The notes beneath the pieces were generated by a model. That model was not told where the DNA came from and searched no databases. It worked only from the letters and a program-made list of their open reading frames with translations. Of a stretch of 64,000 nt of DNA, positions 47,297-59,249 are shown piece by piece; positions within the stretch are counted from its first letter, which is position 1; the number at the start of each line of letters is the position of its first letter. A program made the position numbers and the translations under genes. This DNA comes from Gnetum montanum (Eukaryota; Streptophyta; Gnetopsida; Gnetales; Gnetaceae), in the NCBI GenBank assembly GCA_015680685.1, contig MNCI01004325.1, forward strand, positions 1-64,000, written 5' to 3'.

Positions 47297-49152
47297 ATGT
47301 CTCTCTCACAAGACTATGACAATGCAACAACTAGTAAGGCAATTCATTGGAGAACCAACGAATTATACAATGATGAAGATGAAGTTTGGAGTACCCAATC
47401 TGATGTAAGGGTTTCCTATGAACATAAACAAAGACAACATCATCCTAGCTCATGAATGCATAACATACCAAGTGATAATGAACCCCTACTGGCCACTACA
47501 AGCCTAACGCAAATACAAGAGGTTGTTCAAATATCCCGCAGGCATCGCAAGGAAAGCCGTCTACCCAAGCTTGAATTAAACAACTTTTCTAAGTTTTTAG
47601 GAGGCTATGATTTAGATCCACAACAACATTTACAAGCCTTCTATGATGCCTGTGCATGGAACAACATTGATAATGGATGGATAAACTTAAGCTCTTTCTT
47701 GCAACACTTGTTGGCCAAGCAAAAGTATGGTATAGGTCTTTAAAACCAAGATCAATTTGATGTTGGCCAACAATGGTAGAACTATTTAATGAAAGATATC
47801 AAACTTATGCAAGACTGTTAGCCTTGAGGAGACAAATCCAAGAGTGGAAACAAGAGCAACATGAACCATTGGACATGGCCTTAGAAAGATGTTATGCATT
47901 GTTAAACAACTGCCTAGGGCATGGGTTCTCCGAGGAAAGGCTAATGTACCACATCATAGATGGGCTCCGTAATGAAACAAGGGAAATGTTAGGGATGTAT
48001 GCTCGAGGTCAACTATATGAGCTATGAACCTACCAAATCCAAGAGCTTATTAAGAGGGTAGCAAAAGAAGAAGGAGAAATGGCTAGATGGGAGAATGTTG
48101 AAAAATCTCAACAGGCCCAAAAATCAACAAGGGCCCATGATTATGAAGAGGTGAAATCAACTCATCTCAAGGAGGTGGAACCATCTTTATCAATACTACA
48201 ATCATTGGATGAAGTTGAGGCAAAGATCAATAAGATGATGGAATGGATGCATATAAAATGTAGACAATATGCCAACATTATTGGAGGAACAGTCATGACG
48301 AACTAAGAAGCAGGACAAAATACCCTTAGATAATCGGAAAGAAGGGTTGAAGAAAATAAGAGCTCAACTGCCAATCATACGTATTAATGCAACATTTACC
48401 TGTACGATCACCCCAAGGGCCAATGTCCAATCTTGTCATATTTACAGGAGCATTGGGGAAGCATGTTACATCTAGAGTTTGTATAGAGATACTATGTTCA
48501 ATCACAGTGGCAACAATCCTAGTCATGGGGGAGGCCACCCCCAAACTAGTTACACCCTTCATACCATCTGAACCTAAGTGCTTATCAAGTTCAACATCCT
48601 ATTTCCCCAACTGGGTCAACATCTTCTACCTCACCAAATTATTATTATTCTTCTCAATACTATCAACCCATATCCTCACCAATAGGACCACCACCTTGGG
48701 TACCTTACACTTCTCCTTAATTTCAAAATTCTCATCCTTCACCTCCTTCTACATCACCACCAACTGTACCCGAAGGATTTGCATGATAGCATCAACCCAT
48801 GAACGTTACTTGTGCTTCTACTATCAACAGCAGTGGGAATCCTCCATAACATCGTAGGCATCCCTTATTTAGACATGACCATAAGAAGGGACAACATAGT
48901 TCTAAGCCCACTGCATCCTCCAACTCAGCACAAGTCCAACACTGTGGTGTGTCTTCCTCTACAACACCTCATGTTACTTTATTTGGGCCACTAAGCAATA
49001 CTCCAACAACTATGCAGCCTAATGAATATAGCCACATAGGGAGACATATCGATCCTTGCATACCATCTTACAGTCACAAGTACCATAGTGGGTCAACTTT
49101 GTATCAATTAACCACACCTTATAATCTACCCCACTATGCCAACTTTAATTAA
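47297..49152 (+). pseudogene. E6 gag, broken
   Basis: Starts at ATG 47297 (MSLSQDYDN). The capsid core has FLGGYDLDPQQHLQAFYDAC (47600-47660). After a frameshift near 47750 it continues with LFNERYQTYARLLALRRQIQ and LDMALERCYALLNNCLGHGF (47773-48027). The zinc-knuckle remnant, 48388-48426, reads CNIYLYDHPKGQC with the second Cys changed to Tyr. A Pro/Ser/Gln/Tyr-rich C-terminal part follows, ending at TAA 49152. Stops interrupt it near 47453 and 48025 and elsewhere. No retropepsin motif follows, unlike E1, E4 and E7. Confidence 0.8.
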
Positions 49153-50640
49153 GTGTGTGAACCCCAATGGGGTAAGTATGATCGAGTCCCAATATTTCCA
49201 ACATGCAAGGATCCCAATTCTTTATTTATTAATCCTAGCCATGCTCAACTGTTTAGTTATGGGGGATACCCCCCATTCTAATAACAAGCAGGATTAATGA
49301 ATTTTTTTCATTTTCTTTAATTTTGAAATTTTTGTTTTTTAGTTTTTTACTTTTCAACTTATTGTTTGATCTTCTTGCCTTTTTGTCTTTTTATCTTTTT
49401 ACCTTTTTATGAGTAATCTCATCTAGGAATAAAACACTCATGTGAACCATTGGTTGAGGTGTTGATTTATGCTATCAAGTCTCAGGTGACTAATTACTTG
49501 AACAGTGAGCCCACAACATCCACCTACCCATTCCATTAATAAGAGGTTCTACCTTGGGAACAATGATATTCCTAATCATTACAACTTAAAGTAACTTTTG
49601 TGTTATTATGCCCAGAATGAAGAAGGATGGACCACGAGGGAATGGTTAGGGTGTGACATCAAGGGGACTTATGGATTTTCTTTGGTGACCTTTGTAGGAG
49701 TTATCATGCAGCTTGGTTGTACTAAGATCCTTGTAGATCTAATGAAAAATGGGAGTAAGAGTAATCAAAAGGCACTCAACCAGAAAAAATAATGCTATTC
49801 TAGGAGGTCCCACTAGAAAGATATGCACCCATCCCTGAAGGTAGGTGGCTTTTCTAGATTAAGTAATACTTCAAAAAAAACCCAAAAATAAGTGCCACAA
49901 AGTAAAATCACTCCTTCCTTGAACAAAACACCAAGTGATCGTATGCCTTGCTATCATGGTGCTCTTATGGTTGTCCATCATCGAATGAAGTAATGCGATG
50001 TCACTGATCAGAGGAATGGACTTGATCCTAATTTTGGAGTGACAGGCTAATGACACACTAATCATGCCTTACACGTAGGATTCATTGTGCCCTAAGTTAG
50101 TTACCTCATCTCCCAATCTCTACAATTCCTTCTATGATTTACCTCACCTCGCTGTTTGTGTAATTGTGGCTTGTAACTCGAGTAGCATGGGATTCATATC
50201 TCATCACAGTGATATCTACATATATGTGTTTTGTGAGATTGGTGTGGATTACATTTAACCCTTCTAGTGCCTATGGACATTTTAAGGTGTGGTTACGCAA
50301 GGGCATTATAGGTTGGAACCTGCTTTGGGGAGGACCCACTTGTGTAACCCTTGTAATTTTCACTCATAACACATCTCCTACACATCATCTAATACCCTCC
50401 AATTATTACCAATGTTCTTCTTTCTCTTATCATCCTTCTGGTTCAAATGTTCCTATGAGTCAACACATGTCCTTTTTCCTCATACTTTTCATGCCTTTCA
50501 TTGTCAAACTTTACACTATTATACTTTTTGTACCTTCAAGACTAGTTTATATTACCCTAGACCCTTTACATTGACCTAAATTCCTTTGTTATACCTTGGA
50601 GTTTCAAAAATTTATAAATTTTTCTAAGTACCCTATCTTC
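49153..50640 (+). other. E6 non-coding region after gag
   Basis: Counterpart of 1607-3585 of E1 in the opposite orientation, for example CCCACAACATCCACCTACCC near 49510 and the GGGAGGACCCACT block near 50330. It includes a T-rich stretch of CTTTTTAY units (49370-49410) and a TTATGGGGGATA motif near 49258. No credible ORF. Confidence 0.65.
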
Positions 50641-50647
50641 GATAGGA

Positions 50648-50768
50648 CCCGATATCGGATCCCTGATATTGGGTCGGCCGCGATATTGGGTCCTCGCTAG
50701 TCGGTACGCGATATCATGTCCTTAAAATCTATATATATGGATACTGCCCCCCCCCCCCCCCCCCCCCC
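50648..50768 (+). promoter_or_regulatory. Internal U3-like promoter block ending in a 22-C run
   Basis: GATATC/GATATT cores at 50651, 50665, 50682 and 50710, followed by TATATATA (50730-50737), reproduce the LTR U3 layout in the interior of E6, about 520 bases before ORF2. A run of 22 C residues (50747-50768) follows at once. It could drive a separate ORF2 transcript; that is inference. Confidence 0.6.
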
Positions 50769-51257
50769 AAGTGAACATCAACACCATTTGCAACTATTCA
50801 TTTGGGGGAGTTTTTCAAATTTTTTTCTACGACTCGTGATTGTTCATCTCTTGTTCCAATAACCATAACTCGCTTGCTAGCGCTCTAATTTTCATTTCAT
50901 TTGAACCTACTTGAACCTAGAGTGTTCAGCTTAGTCGTGGGGGAAGGGTACACACTGAATTTCATATAAATTTTTCAAAATTCATCATTACCCAAAGAAC
51001 ACTATCAAGGGTAATTATTTATAAAAATAATAAGCATGTGCCAAAAACAATTTCATCTCCTTATCTATACCAGGAAATTAAACTTTGAAGCCACCTGAGC
51101 AAAGTGGGCCAAATATTAAAATTTTTTAGGGATATATACATAAAAATTTCTAACCTTAAATCACACAGAATAAAAACAGATTCATTAAGGCAAGGAGTAA
51201 GGTATAACTTAACTTTGATAAGCAACCTTACTAATGATTGGCCCTGTGTGATTACAA
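50769..51257 (+). other. Leader between the internal block and ORF2
   Basis: AT-rich, non-coding. It contains TTAGTCGTGGGGGAAGGG near 50935, another copy of the family polypurine motif. Confidence 0.5.
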
Positions 51258-54062
51258 ATGGTCCCAAAGCATGAACAACAAGAAGGTCCCTCTCAAGGTG
51301 CATCCAAGCAACCTAGGAAAGGTAGAGGATAGGTGTCTGCCAAACAACATATAGAGTAGGAGGTGCAATCCTTCAGTATCCATCAAGAGAATCCTGCTAC
51401 TATACAATCAAGATAGGTAGAAGGTGGAGCTGTTGCAGTGCTTGAATAGGGACAACACCTCACGTTGTTCCTAAAGTGTGTTCAGGACATCCATAAAAGG
51501 TCCACATCAATTGCAATGATTGTGGAATTGAACTTAAGACCCTTCATGGAATTCACCCCTTAGGTCATCAGGGACCAGCTCAAAGGGTCCCCATTATGGC
51601 CTATCCTCTTTGAAAGTGGTGCTTAGCACTTAGGAGAAACATACCAATTTTGGCACAATAAAGAAGAAGCAACCACAGCTGACATCAGTGGTGTGTCTGT
51701 TGATTTTTCCACCAAAGCCATTTTGGAAGTGTTAAACCTTCCAAATATAGGGCCAAAAGTTGCTCACCTGTCCACTCGCTCCGATGCTGATGTGGGTAAG
51801 GTTTGGTTGGACAGGGTATACGGTAAGGAGGATAAGATATATGGAGAATTGACATTGGAAGAGAGAATCTACTTCAAGATTGGTACTTATCACATCTTCC
51901 CCACAAAAGGATTAAATAGGATTTCAACATATGTGGCAAGAGGAACTACGATATTGATGGAAAAGTTTAATGCTAACCTGCCTCATCTATATCTCATGGA
52001 GATATTAAGACTATTCGAAGAACACAAGGCAGGGAAGTTTGTGTTACCCTTCCCTTATCTCATCAAGAAGCTATGCAAGTGTGCTAAAATTTTGGGGTAC
52101 ACTAATGATGTCCACAGAAGAGCCCAAAATGCTTCATTTTCTAAACTACTAAAGCCATCAGCTCCAAGGAAAAGTGCTGGTGAGACACTGGAGCCAGAGC
52201 CAGAGCCAGAGAAAGAGCAAGAACAAATGGTGGGGCTCATTGCAACTCAAACTGTAGGGCCTAGCCAACTCCAAAGCTCAAGGCCCAATCAACAACAAGA
52301 AGTGGGGCCCAACATAAGCTAGCAAGACCAATCACCACTACCACAGGATTATCGACCATCGATGAGCCATTTCAGGGCCATCACTGAGATGGTTAGTTGG
52401 GTGAGTCGTGATGATGCTAATCTCTTCTATGTCATTGATGATACCGTACATCCAACTATCTCTATAGATCATGCATGGGGTGAGGTGTCCATTTAGATAG
52501 GGGGAGGGGAGACTAATTGGTCACAACAAATTTCATGGAATGTTGCATCCTTTCAAGTGCAACTTGAGACTAGTGAAGGGGCCACAGTGGTGGTCATGCA
52601 ACACTAGGATGTAGTAGGAGCTGTAGAGGTGATCATAGACGACATCAAAGAATCTTTCAATGTCCCTGTTGTTCCATTGTTAGACTTCATAGGAACACGT
52701 GATGCTCAAACATTGGTCAGTCCCTCAATGACTCCTATAGAGCATGAGGATGTGCTTGATCGGTTGCTGCAAATAGGACAAGTGATGACATCCTTGTTTG
52801 ACATCCCATAAGATGTCATGGTAGCACAATCAGACCTCATCTCTACCAAGGAAAAGTTGGTCATGGCAAATATTAGGGCCAAGCACATAGAAACAAAGTT
52901 AGCAAAACTCCAAGAGAGGCTTGCAACCCTGCAAGTTGCACAGTGAGACCCCTCTTAATTCGTTTTGGTAGACCAGTTGGACACCTTCAGGACCAAGAAA
53001 CTCAACAAATTATTGGTGGATAATAAGAGAGTGGTAGAGGAGAAAGAGAAGGCCGATTGGGATGCCTCCAAGTCACAAGTGCAAACCTACATGCATGCCA
53101 AGGCACTTAGAGCCTTACAAGAGGAGAATAAACAGCTTGTTATTAACAATCTTCAATTAACCACTATGGAGAAACAAAAGAATGTTCTTGAAGAAAATTT
53201 CAACAACTATGAGAACAATTGCTCAAGGTCAATCAAGATATGAATTGTTTGGCTAGAGAAAATCAAACCCTCTCAATGGAGGAGGTATGCACAATCTGTC
53301 AGAAGATAGCCATTGAAATAAGTGCATGGCAAAACGAGGCCAAGCGTCATGAAAAGTTAAAGGAGCATTTCTAAGACCAAGTGGGGATGTATAAGAAAAT
53401 CATTGAGAAGGAGATCTATATGGCCAAGGCCCACATCAATGCTTTCAGTGCTCAACACACTGATTGGTGAGCCATATTAGATACATGCATTTTTCCACCA
53501 GGCAGAACTTAAAATCCAGGACTTGCAGATTCAAGATCTTACAGAGTACATGGAATTAACAAACCTGCAATATGCTAATCTAGCCATGTTAATAGCACAG
53601 CACCTGAGGATAGAGCTCGAGGGACAGGTAGCTACCACCTACACCAAATATGAAGCAAAATTTGCAGAGCATAAGAAAATGTTATGGAAGCTAGAAGTTG
53701 CAAATTCTAAACTAGAGGTGGTTAAAGCAAGCTATCAAGGACAAAAAGATGTCACAATGGACTTGGCTCGATGGCTTACAAATTTTCAACAGTACATGGA
53801 TAAAACTAGAGCCTATGAAGAGGAACGACGGTTGTTTGCAACCTTGTACACCAAAGCAAATAAGATGTTCTCGTAGCTACCGTGCCCATGGGAGGTGCCG
53901 ATTCCATCAAACATTAGAGGATCAGCATGGACGACATAGGATCCCCAAACAAAAGAGGAAAAGCTCCAAGCATTACTTCAACGTCATCAAATTCCAAAAC
54001 CTGGAGCACAAGACAATGGGAAGCAACCCATGGAGGAGCCATTGCCACTTGGAACCACATGA
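51258..54062 (+). pseudogene. E6 ORF2: putative plant transposon-protein-like domain plus long coiled coil
   Basis: About 930 codons, nearly all in one frame from ATG 51258 to TGA 54060-54062. Several in-frame stops interrupt it (often TAG at likely Trp/Gln), and there is one out-of-frame interval, about 53215-53490. The N-terminus is basic. The open part 51693-52322 has VDFSTKAILEVLNLP, WLDRVYG and the segment ISTYVARGTTILMEKF...LPFPYLIKKLCKCAKILGY. This resembles the 'putative plant transposon protein' domain (PF20167), judged from memory. An EPEPEPEKEQEQ linker and a Pro/Gln region follow. About 400 residues of Glu/Lys/Gln/Leu-rich heptad-like sequence come after (52840-53876, for example KALRALQEENKQLVINNLQL). 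No membrane segment or enzyme motif is visible. It sits where Athila-type elements have an env-like ORF. Function unknown. Confidence 0.65.
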
Positions 54063-54239
54063 GTTTCAAAAAAATTTGTAATTTTGTGATTTTTCATTTT
54101 TTGTGTCCTAATTTTTTTCTATTGAGTTCTCCACTACAGCATGAATAAATTCCCTATTAGTCAAGAATCCCATGCCTATCCACTGTGTAATCAATGGGGC
54201 TTATTCTCATTTTGACTTGTGGATGAGTTTTCATTCAGT

Positions 54240-54249
54240 CGTGGGGGTA
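54240..54249 (+). other. E6 polypurine tract
   Basis: CGTGGGGGTA directly before the 3' LTR; preceded by TCATTCAGT as in other members. Confidence 0.8.
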
Positions 54250-55096
54250 TGATGAATTGTGATTCATCAGGCTACGATATTGTGTACCCGATATCATGGA
54301 ACACAATATCGGGTACACGATATTGTAGCCCAAATAATGATATCAAATACATAATATTGTGACTCTTGTGTGAGCCTATAAATACACATGTAGTTACAAG
54401 AGGGGTTAGTATTTTAAGTTTTGAAATAGTTAGTTTTTCAGTTAATAGATAGAAGTTAGTTCATTTCTTAGTTCCTCTCAACCCTTTCTCCCAGTACATG
54501 CCTGTAGTGTGATGATTGTAATTGTACGACATCCTTTATTCAAGTGTGATGTAACTGGACACGCACATGACCAAAATAAAGATCGAGATTACTACATCAT
54601 TGCAACATTCACTTAGTTTAATTACTTAATTTTAATTGTTATTAAATGTAGAATGAGTACGACTTAATCACGAGCATCTACATGTGACTTCTTGGTATCC
54701 TAGTCGCGTACTTAGGCCATGCACTTGGTAATCCTAGTGGTAGTTGTGCACAAGGCCTAGGATGTGTATGGATGCTCATCGCACTTAGGCTAGCTTAGAT
54801 TCTCTTCCGCTATATTCTCTTAGCTTAACTCTCTCTCCCTTTTCCTCCTAGCCTAGCTAAAGTTATTTTCCATCACCTCCAAGAGTAGTAGTAGTTTAGG
54901 AATACATCATACACCTCACTCTGGACTAAACCATATGTGACAAAGCAAATACTAGCCTAGGTGGAAAGACAATGAACTGCGATCAGTGAATAACTATCTA
55001 GATACCACAACTAGCTTGTCTGCGAAGTTCGACCGAATCGTGTGTGAAACACTCGTATTTGTATGGTTGAGTATAGGGGTACCTCACCACTCATCA
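54250..55096 (+). repeat. E6 3' LTR
   Basis: 847 bases. It begins TGATGAATTGTGATTCATCA (one mismatch in the hairpin), has GATATT/GATATC-type cores from about 54284 to 54355 and TATAAATA near 54377, and ends CATCA. Confidence 0.92.
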
Positions 55097-55911
55097 ACAT
55101 GTGAAAAAATCGTAATTCATGGAAGGATGATGTAAGTATTCTAGAAGTTAATATTAAGTTTGCAATCATTTTCTTCCCACTTTGAGTTAGCAAAGTCTAA
55201 GTGTATGGTTTAACTCATAGTGAGACATATGATATGTAATGTTGTTAGGTTCAAATTACTCCTAGTAGTAAATATAATTAAAAGTGAACTCAATGTCTAT
55301 GTCTAAGTGATATAGAAATGGAAATCTATTTTAACCTAGAGTGATGAGTATCTAGTCCTAGCTTACCGATCACATCTTGGGCTCATGTAATTGTTATTGG
55401 GATTACCATGTGGATTCGCTATTGAGTGAACTAAGTGAAACCATTATTGGGTTACCAAATAGTCACACTTAAATGCTCAAAAGTAGTCATACTCATTTCG
55501 CTTAACTAATGAGCATGAAAAGTAAAGTATTGAAAAATATAAAGTATTAAGCTAAAGTAAATAGTAAAATTAAGCTAAGTAATCAAAAGAACTAAGAGAA
55601 TGCTACAATGATGAAAAATAGCCTCAATCTTTATTGTCGATTATGAACCATGCCCAAGTACAATTCAATTGAATAAAGACATTGTACAATTGCTTAACAA
55701 AACACTGCGAGCATTTACTCTATTTCTAAGATTACAAAATAAAGCTGTAAGAGTCTAGCTAAAGGTTGAAAGAAATTTGTTGTTGCTTGCACATCCAAGT
55801 GTTAATATTTATAGTGCTACACAGCTCCTACAACATCACATCAACAATGACATACCATCAGCTACAATATCATTGATACAATAGTGCACTTGAGAAAAAA
55901 TGGACTTAGCA

Positions 55912-58506
55912 CTTAAATATGATTAGTTTATTTCAAGAATCCAAAATATTTCCAAAAATGGCCAAAAAATCTATATAAGTCCAAATTCTACAAAATTCTC
56001 ACAAAATCAAGTTTATATCATGGGCTGATCCAAAATAATCATAAAATATTCAAGAATAAAGTTGAGGAAAGTTTTTACACAATTTAAAATTTTACCCAAA
56101 AGACATAACATGGCCTAAACACAATTAAAATATCAAGTTCCATATGTTATCAAGTCCAAAATGGCAAAAATTTAGTAGAATAATTAAAATAGTAAAAGAA
56201 TAACAAAAAACTAGAAGGTGGAAAGAAGACATGCAAAATCCATAGCAAAATAAGGTAGCTACATAAAAATAAAATTAAAATAATCTTCTTTACTAGATTC
56301 ATAAAAAATAAGAATCATATGAAAAGGAAATTAAAATAATCTTCCTTACCTGCTAAGATGCCTAAAATCAACCTTCTACCTCACTTTGAACTAACACATC
56401 AAAAACCACTTATGATCTAAAACAAGATGCATTGAAGGTCACAATCTATTTATAGGCAAAAGAATCACATGCACCATGACACCTGGGCTTGGTACATGGT
56501 TAAAAATGAAAGAAACATAATAAACTAGTCAACATTTAAAAAAACTTCTTGAGATAATTGGATTTCAACATTTAATCTTAAAATATTCAGAAGATTTATG
56601 ATTGAGCTTAAATAGTAATGAAATAAAAGATAGAAAATTTTAACAAAATACACTAACAAGCATTTACTTATGTAGGAAACTAATAAAAACAATAACAATA
56701 ATAGTAATAACAATAGTAATATAATCCTATGATTTAACTAAGAAAAGTATAGCTAATCTATTGAAATGCATATGACAAAATTAAAGAATGAATCACATGT
56801 ATTAAATTAAATAATTAAATTTATGCAAATTTCTAGGTTGTGAAATTTTCAATATTGTTTTAATCCTTAATCTGTTGCTAAATTTAATATATGTAAAATT
56901 TCTCTATGAATAATAAGTCCTACGCATTTTAATAATTTTTCATATAAATGATCTAAATTTACAACATTGCTAGATGCTAAGTTTTTAATACCCTATTTGA
57001 CTTTCTCAAGAGTAAATTGGAGAGATGCTTACTGTACAATAGTAGTAGAGTATCATCTTCTTATGTAAATAATTCATTGTAAAATAAGCAAATATCTTGA
57101 AAAGATAGATTAAAAGATGAAAAGGTGTTAAACCCCAAAAATTGGTTTAGTTTTTAATAAGTATTTTTATCAAAGGCATGCATTTTAATTAATTTCATAT
57201 TGTTGATTAGTGTTAAATTAATATTTATTTTAGTTTATTGGTGAGTATTAGTATTAGTTATTAGTTTATTTTAATTAATATGATNTAAGCCCATTTGTGT
57301 GTCGGGGCACTGGTGGTAGCACTAGTGGCACCAGTAGCATTGGTGGTAGTAGGAGAGTGAGGGTTTCACTATTGCTGGTGAACAAGGGTTTCACTATTGC
57401 AGGAAGGTGAATCAGGGCAAGCATGCAACATTGCCAGGGTAGGCAATAGTAGTGCAGCTATAGTAGCAAAAGGTGACGATGCACGTGTGAGGCAATGGTA
57501 GTAAACAGGATGCAATGACAGCGAGCGCAGCAACGATAGCAACAATGGTGTGGGCAAGGCAAATCACAGCACACAGCAGTGATAGCAATAGTGCACACAG
57601 TAGTGACAACAATAGAGAAGGTGATAATGATGATGGCAAGGCACGGGTGCAATGATGGTGATGATAGGCACTTACGATGGCAAGCATGCTAGCAAGGGTT
57701 TGATTGTTCCATTAGAATAGCGATAGCTATAGGACGTGGTAAGGACAATTGGCAGCAGCATGCTATTCCTTGCTGTTACATTTCACATGGGTCCAAGATG
57801 CCTTTTACGTTGTTTCCATTGGTTTTCATGACATTTGGAATGCCAAACTTGGCATTTCTGCTAATTTAGACAGATTAATGTTATCTAGATATTATTAAAA
57901 TGTTTATTTTTAAACTTAATTGAAGTATAAATAAGAATTCAATTTGTGAACCTAATGGGCACCATTTATGCAACCCAGTGGGCATCATTTGTGAATCCAA
58001 CAGGCACCAAAGGTGTGCGCCAAAATTGATACCTGAGCAAAACCATGTCAAATTAAAGTGCAATTCCCCTTAAATAATTATTATGTGAGGATTTTTTGAA
58101 CTTTGTGACAACTATATAGACCATTAGAGTCCATTGTTGGGCTATTGAGGTGTCTACACTGTAAAAATAACAAGGCACAATTATAAGATTAGGTGAAGTC
58201 TCCCTTGTAATTCTCATAATCTATAATTTTATTTATGACTTGAATTTGATTTAATCATTAATTTTCATTCTTAAACTTGTGATTAGAACTTAGGATGAAG
58301 ATGCATGGTTTTACTTATGAGTGACATTCATAAGTGTGGAATGGACTCAATTCTGATCATTTATTATCTTGATGATTTCTTTGACTTTTGGACCATTCCT
58401 CCATGGATACAACTTGCATGTCAAACACAAACAAAGTGACTTTTCTACAGTGAAAGAAAGATAAATTTTAAAGGTATCCATCATCAAATTTTGCCTAGCT
58501 TGTCAA
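55912..58506. other. Unclassified DNA with a probable LTR at its right end
   Basis: 55912-57120 is AT-rich with no recognisable gene. 57300-57700 is a GCA/GTG-rich low-complexity stretch, which produces spurious ORFs. From TGTTAAACCCC (57127) to about 58505 the sequence may be one LTR on the plus strand, because a primer-site-like sequence follows at 58507. Confidence 0.4.
57945..58011. repeat. Three tandem copies of a 22-23 base unit
   Basis: Units start at 57945, 57967 and 57990; the core is GGGCACCATT followed by an ATGCAACCCA-like part. The copies are diverged. Confidence 0.75.
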
Positions 58507-58520
58507 TTTAGCATCGTTGC
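58507..58520 (+). other. Probable tRNA-Asp primer site of another LTR element, cut by E7
   Basis: TTTAGCATCGTTGC matches the start of the tRNA-Asp site (TTTGGCGCCGTTGC) apart from G-to-A/C-to-T changes. E7 begins directly after it. Confidence 0.5.
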
Positions 58521-59249
58521 TGATGAGTGGCAACGTACCCCTACACTCAACCATACAAATACGAGCGTTTCATGTGTGATCCAGTCGAACTCCAAGGTTA
58601 ATCAATTGATGTCTTCCCAAACTTACTTGTATTGTCACGGTTGTATGGTTAAGTAAGCTTGAGGTATATGATTTTTATATCTTTTATCTTTTTAATATCT
58701 TATGCTAATAGGGGAAGGTAAGAAGAACTAAGTGACTAACTTACAGTAACTATTTACTAACTAAGTTCTAATTGTCCCTAACACCAGTATCCATTCCTAC
58801 TTGCTGCACACATCTTGAACTAGTGCAACGCTGCTAGGATTACCAAACGCTAATTGTTACTGGGTTACCAAGTGCTGCACACATGCTCGAAGCGGTTGTA
58901 CTAAGTGCACTTAACTAGGAGAGTCAAGGGTTGAGAGAGATTAATTAACTAGGAAAGCATTTAAACATTCAACAATAATTAATTACTATTTAGCTTAGTC
59001 CATATGCTACAAGGTTTATCATAAAGTTCATCTTTATTGCCGTACAAAAATGTGTGCTCAGGTACAATTTGCTCAAATAAAGATCTGTTCACTTTAAGAC
59101 TCCTACTGCGGGCACATGGAAATTATTCTAACTCTGGAATGCTAAAACTCCAAGAGGTTAGCTATGGGTCTAAGTCTTACTACCTAAAATAAGGGAAGCC
59201 ATCTCTTATTTATAGAAAATGAGATGGGATGCGATATTGTGGCTCATCA
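58521..59249 (-). repeat. E7 3' LTR
   Basis: 729 bases, TGATG...CATCA. Only one GATATT core is left (near 59233), which accounts for much of the shortfall against E1. The polypurine tract AGTCATGGGGGTA follows (59250, minus strand). Confidence 0.88.

Larger units (their letters stand above)
46295..55096 (+). mobile_element. E6: gag plus ORF2 LTR element, complete, inserted in the E4 LTR
   Basis: 8802 bases with LTRs 46295-47158 and 54250-55096 and a perfect ACATG target duplication (46290-46294, 55097-55101). Internal order: tRNA-Asp primer site, gag (47297-49152, no protease found), non-coding region, a U3-like promoter block (50648-50768), ORF2 (51258-54062), polypurine tract. No RT, RNase H or integrase is present. 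It is the only plus-strand member in the window. Confidence 0.92.
31850..55911 (-). mobile_element. E4: long-form gag-protease plus ORF2 LTR element, split by three insertions
   Basis: The left LTR (31850-33834) and the right LTR (46239-46294 joined to 55102-55911) are the same subtype in the same orientation. Flanks CATAA (31845) and CTTAA (55912) match at 4 of 5 bases. Reading the minus strand from the right: primer site, gag-protease (46091 to about 43080), non-coding region, an antisense LTR fragment (40752-41325), the ORF2 coiled-coil part (about 40745-39400), polypurine tract and 3' LTR. Subtracting E6, the copia element, the 1.1-kb insert and their target duplications leaves about 8.9 kb, close to E6 (8802). 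This is the oldest member of the family here, as three later insertions lie inside it. Confidence 0.78.
46239..55911 (-). repeat. E4 5' LTR, split by E6
   Basis: Pieces 46239-46294 and 55102-55911 join to about 866 bases once E6 and one ACATG copy are removed. They align with the E4 left LTR. The LTR ends TTAGCA at 55911. Confidence 0.82.

Noticed and set aside
57369-57687. Overlapping Ser/Leu/His-rich ORFs on the minus strand
   Set aside because: Low-complexity GCA/GTG-type sequence, open in several frames; no protein signature.
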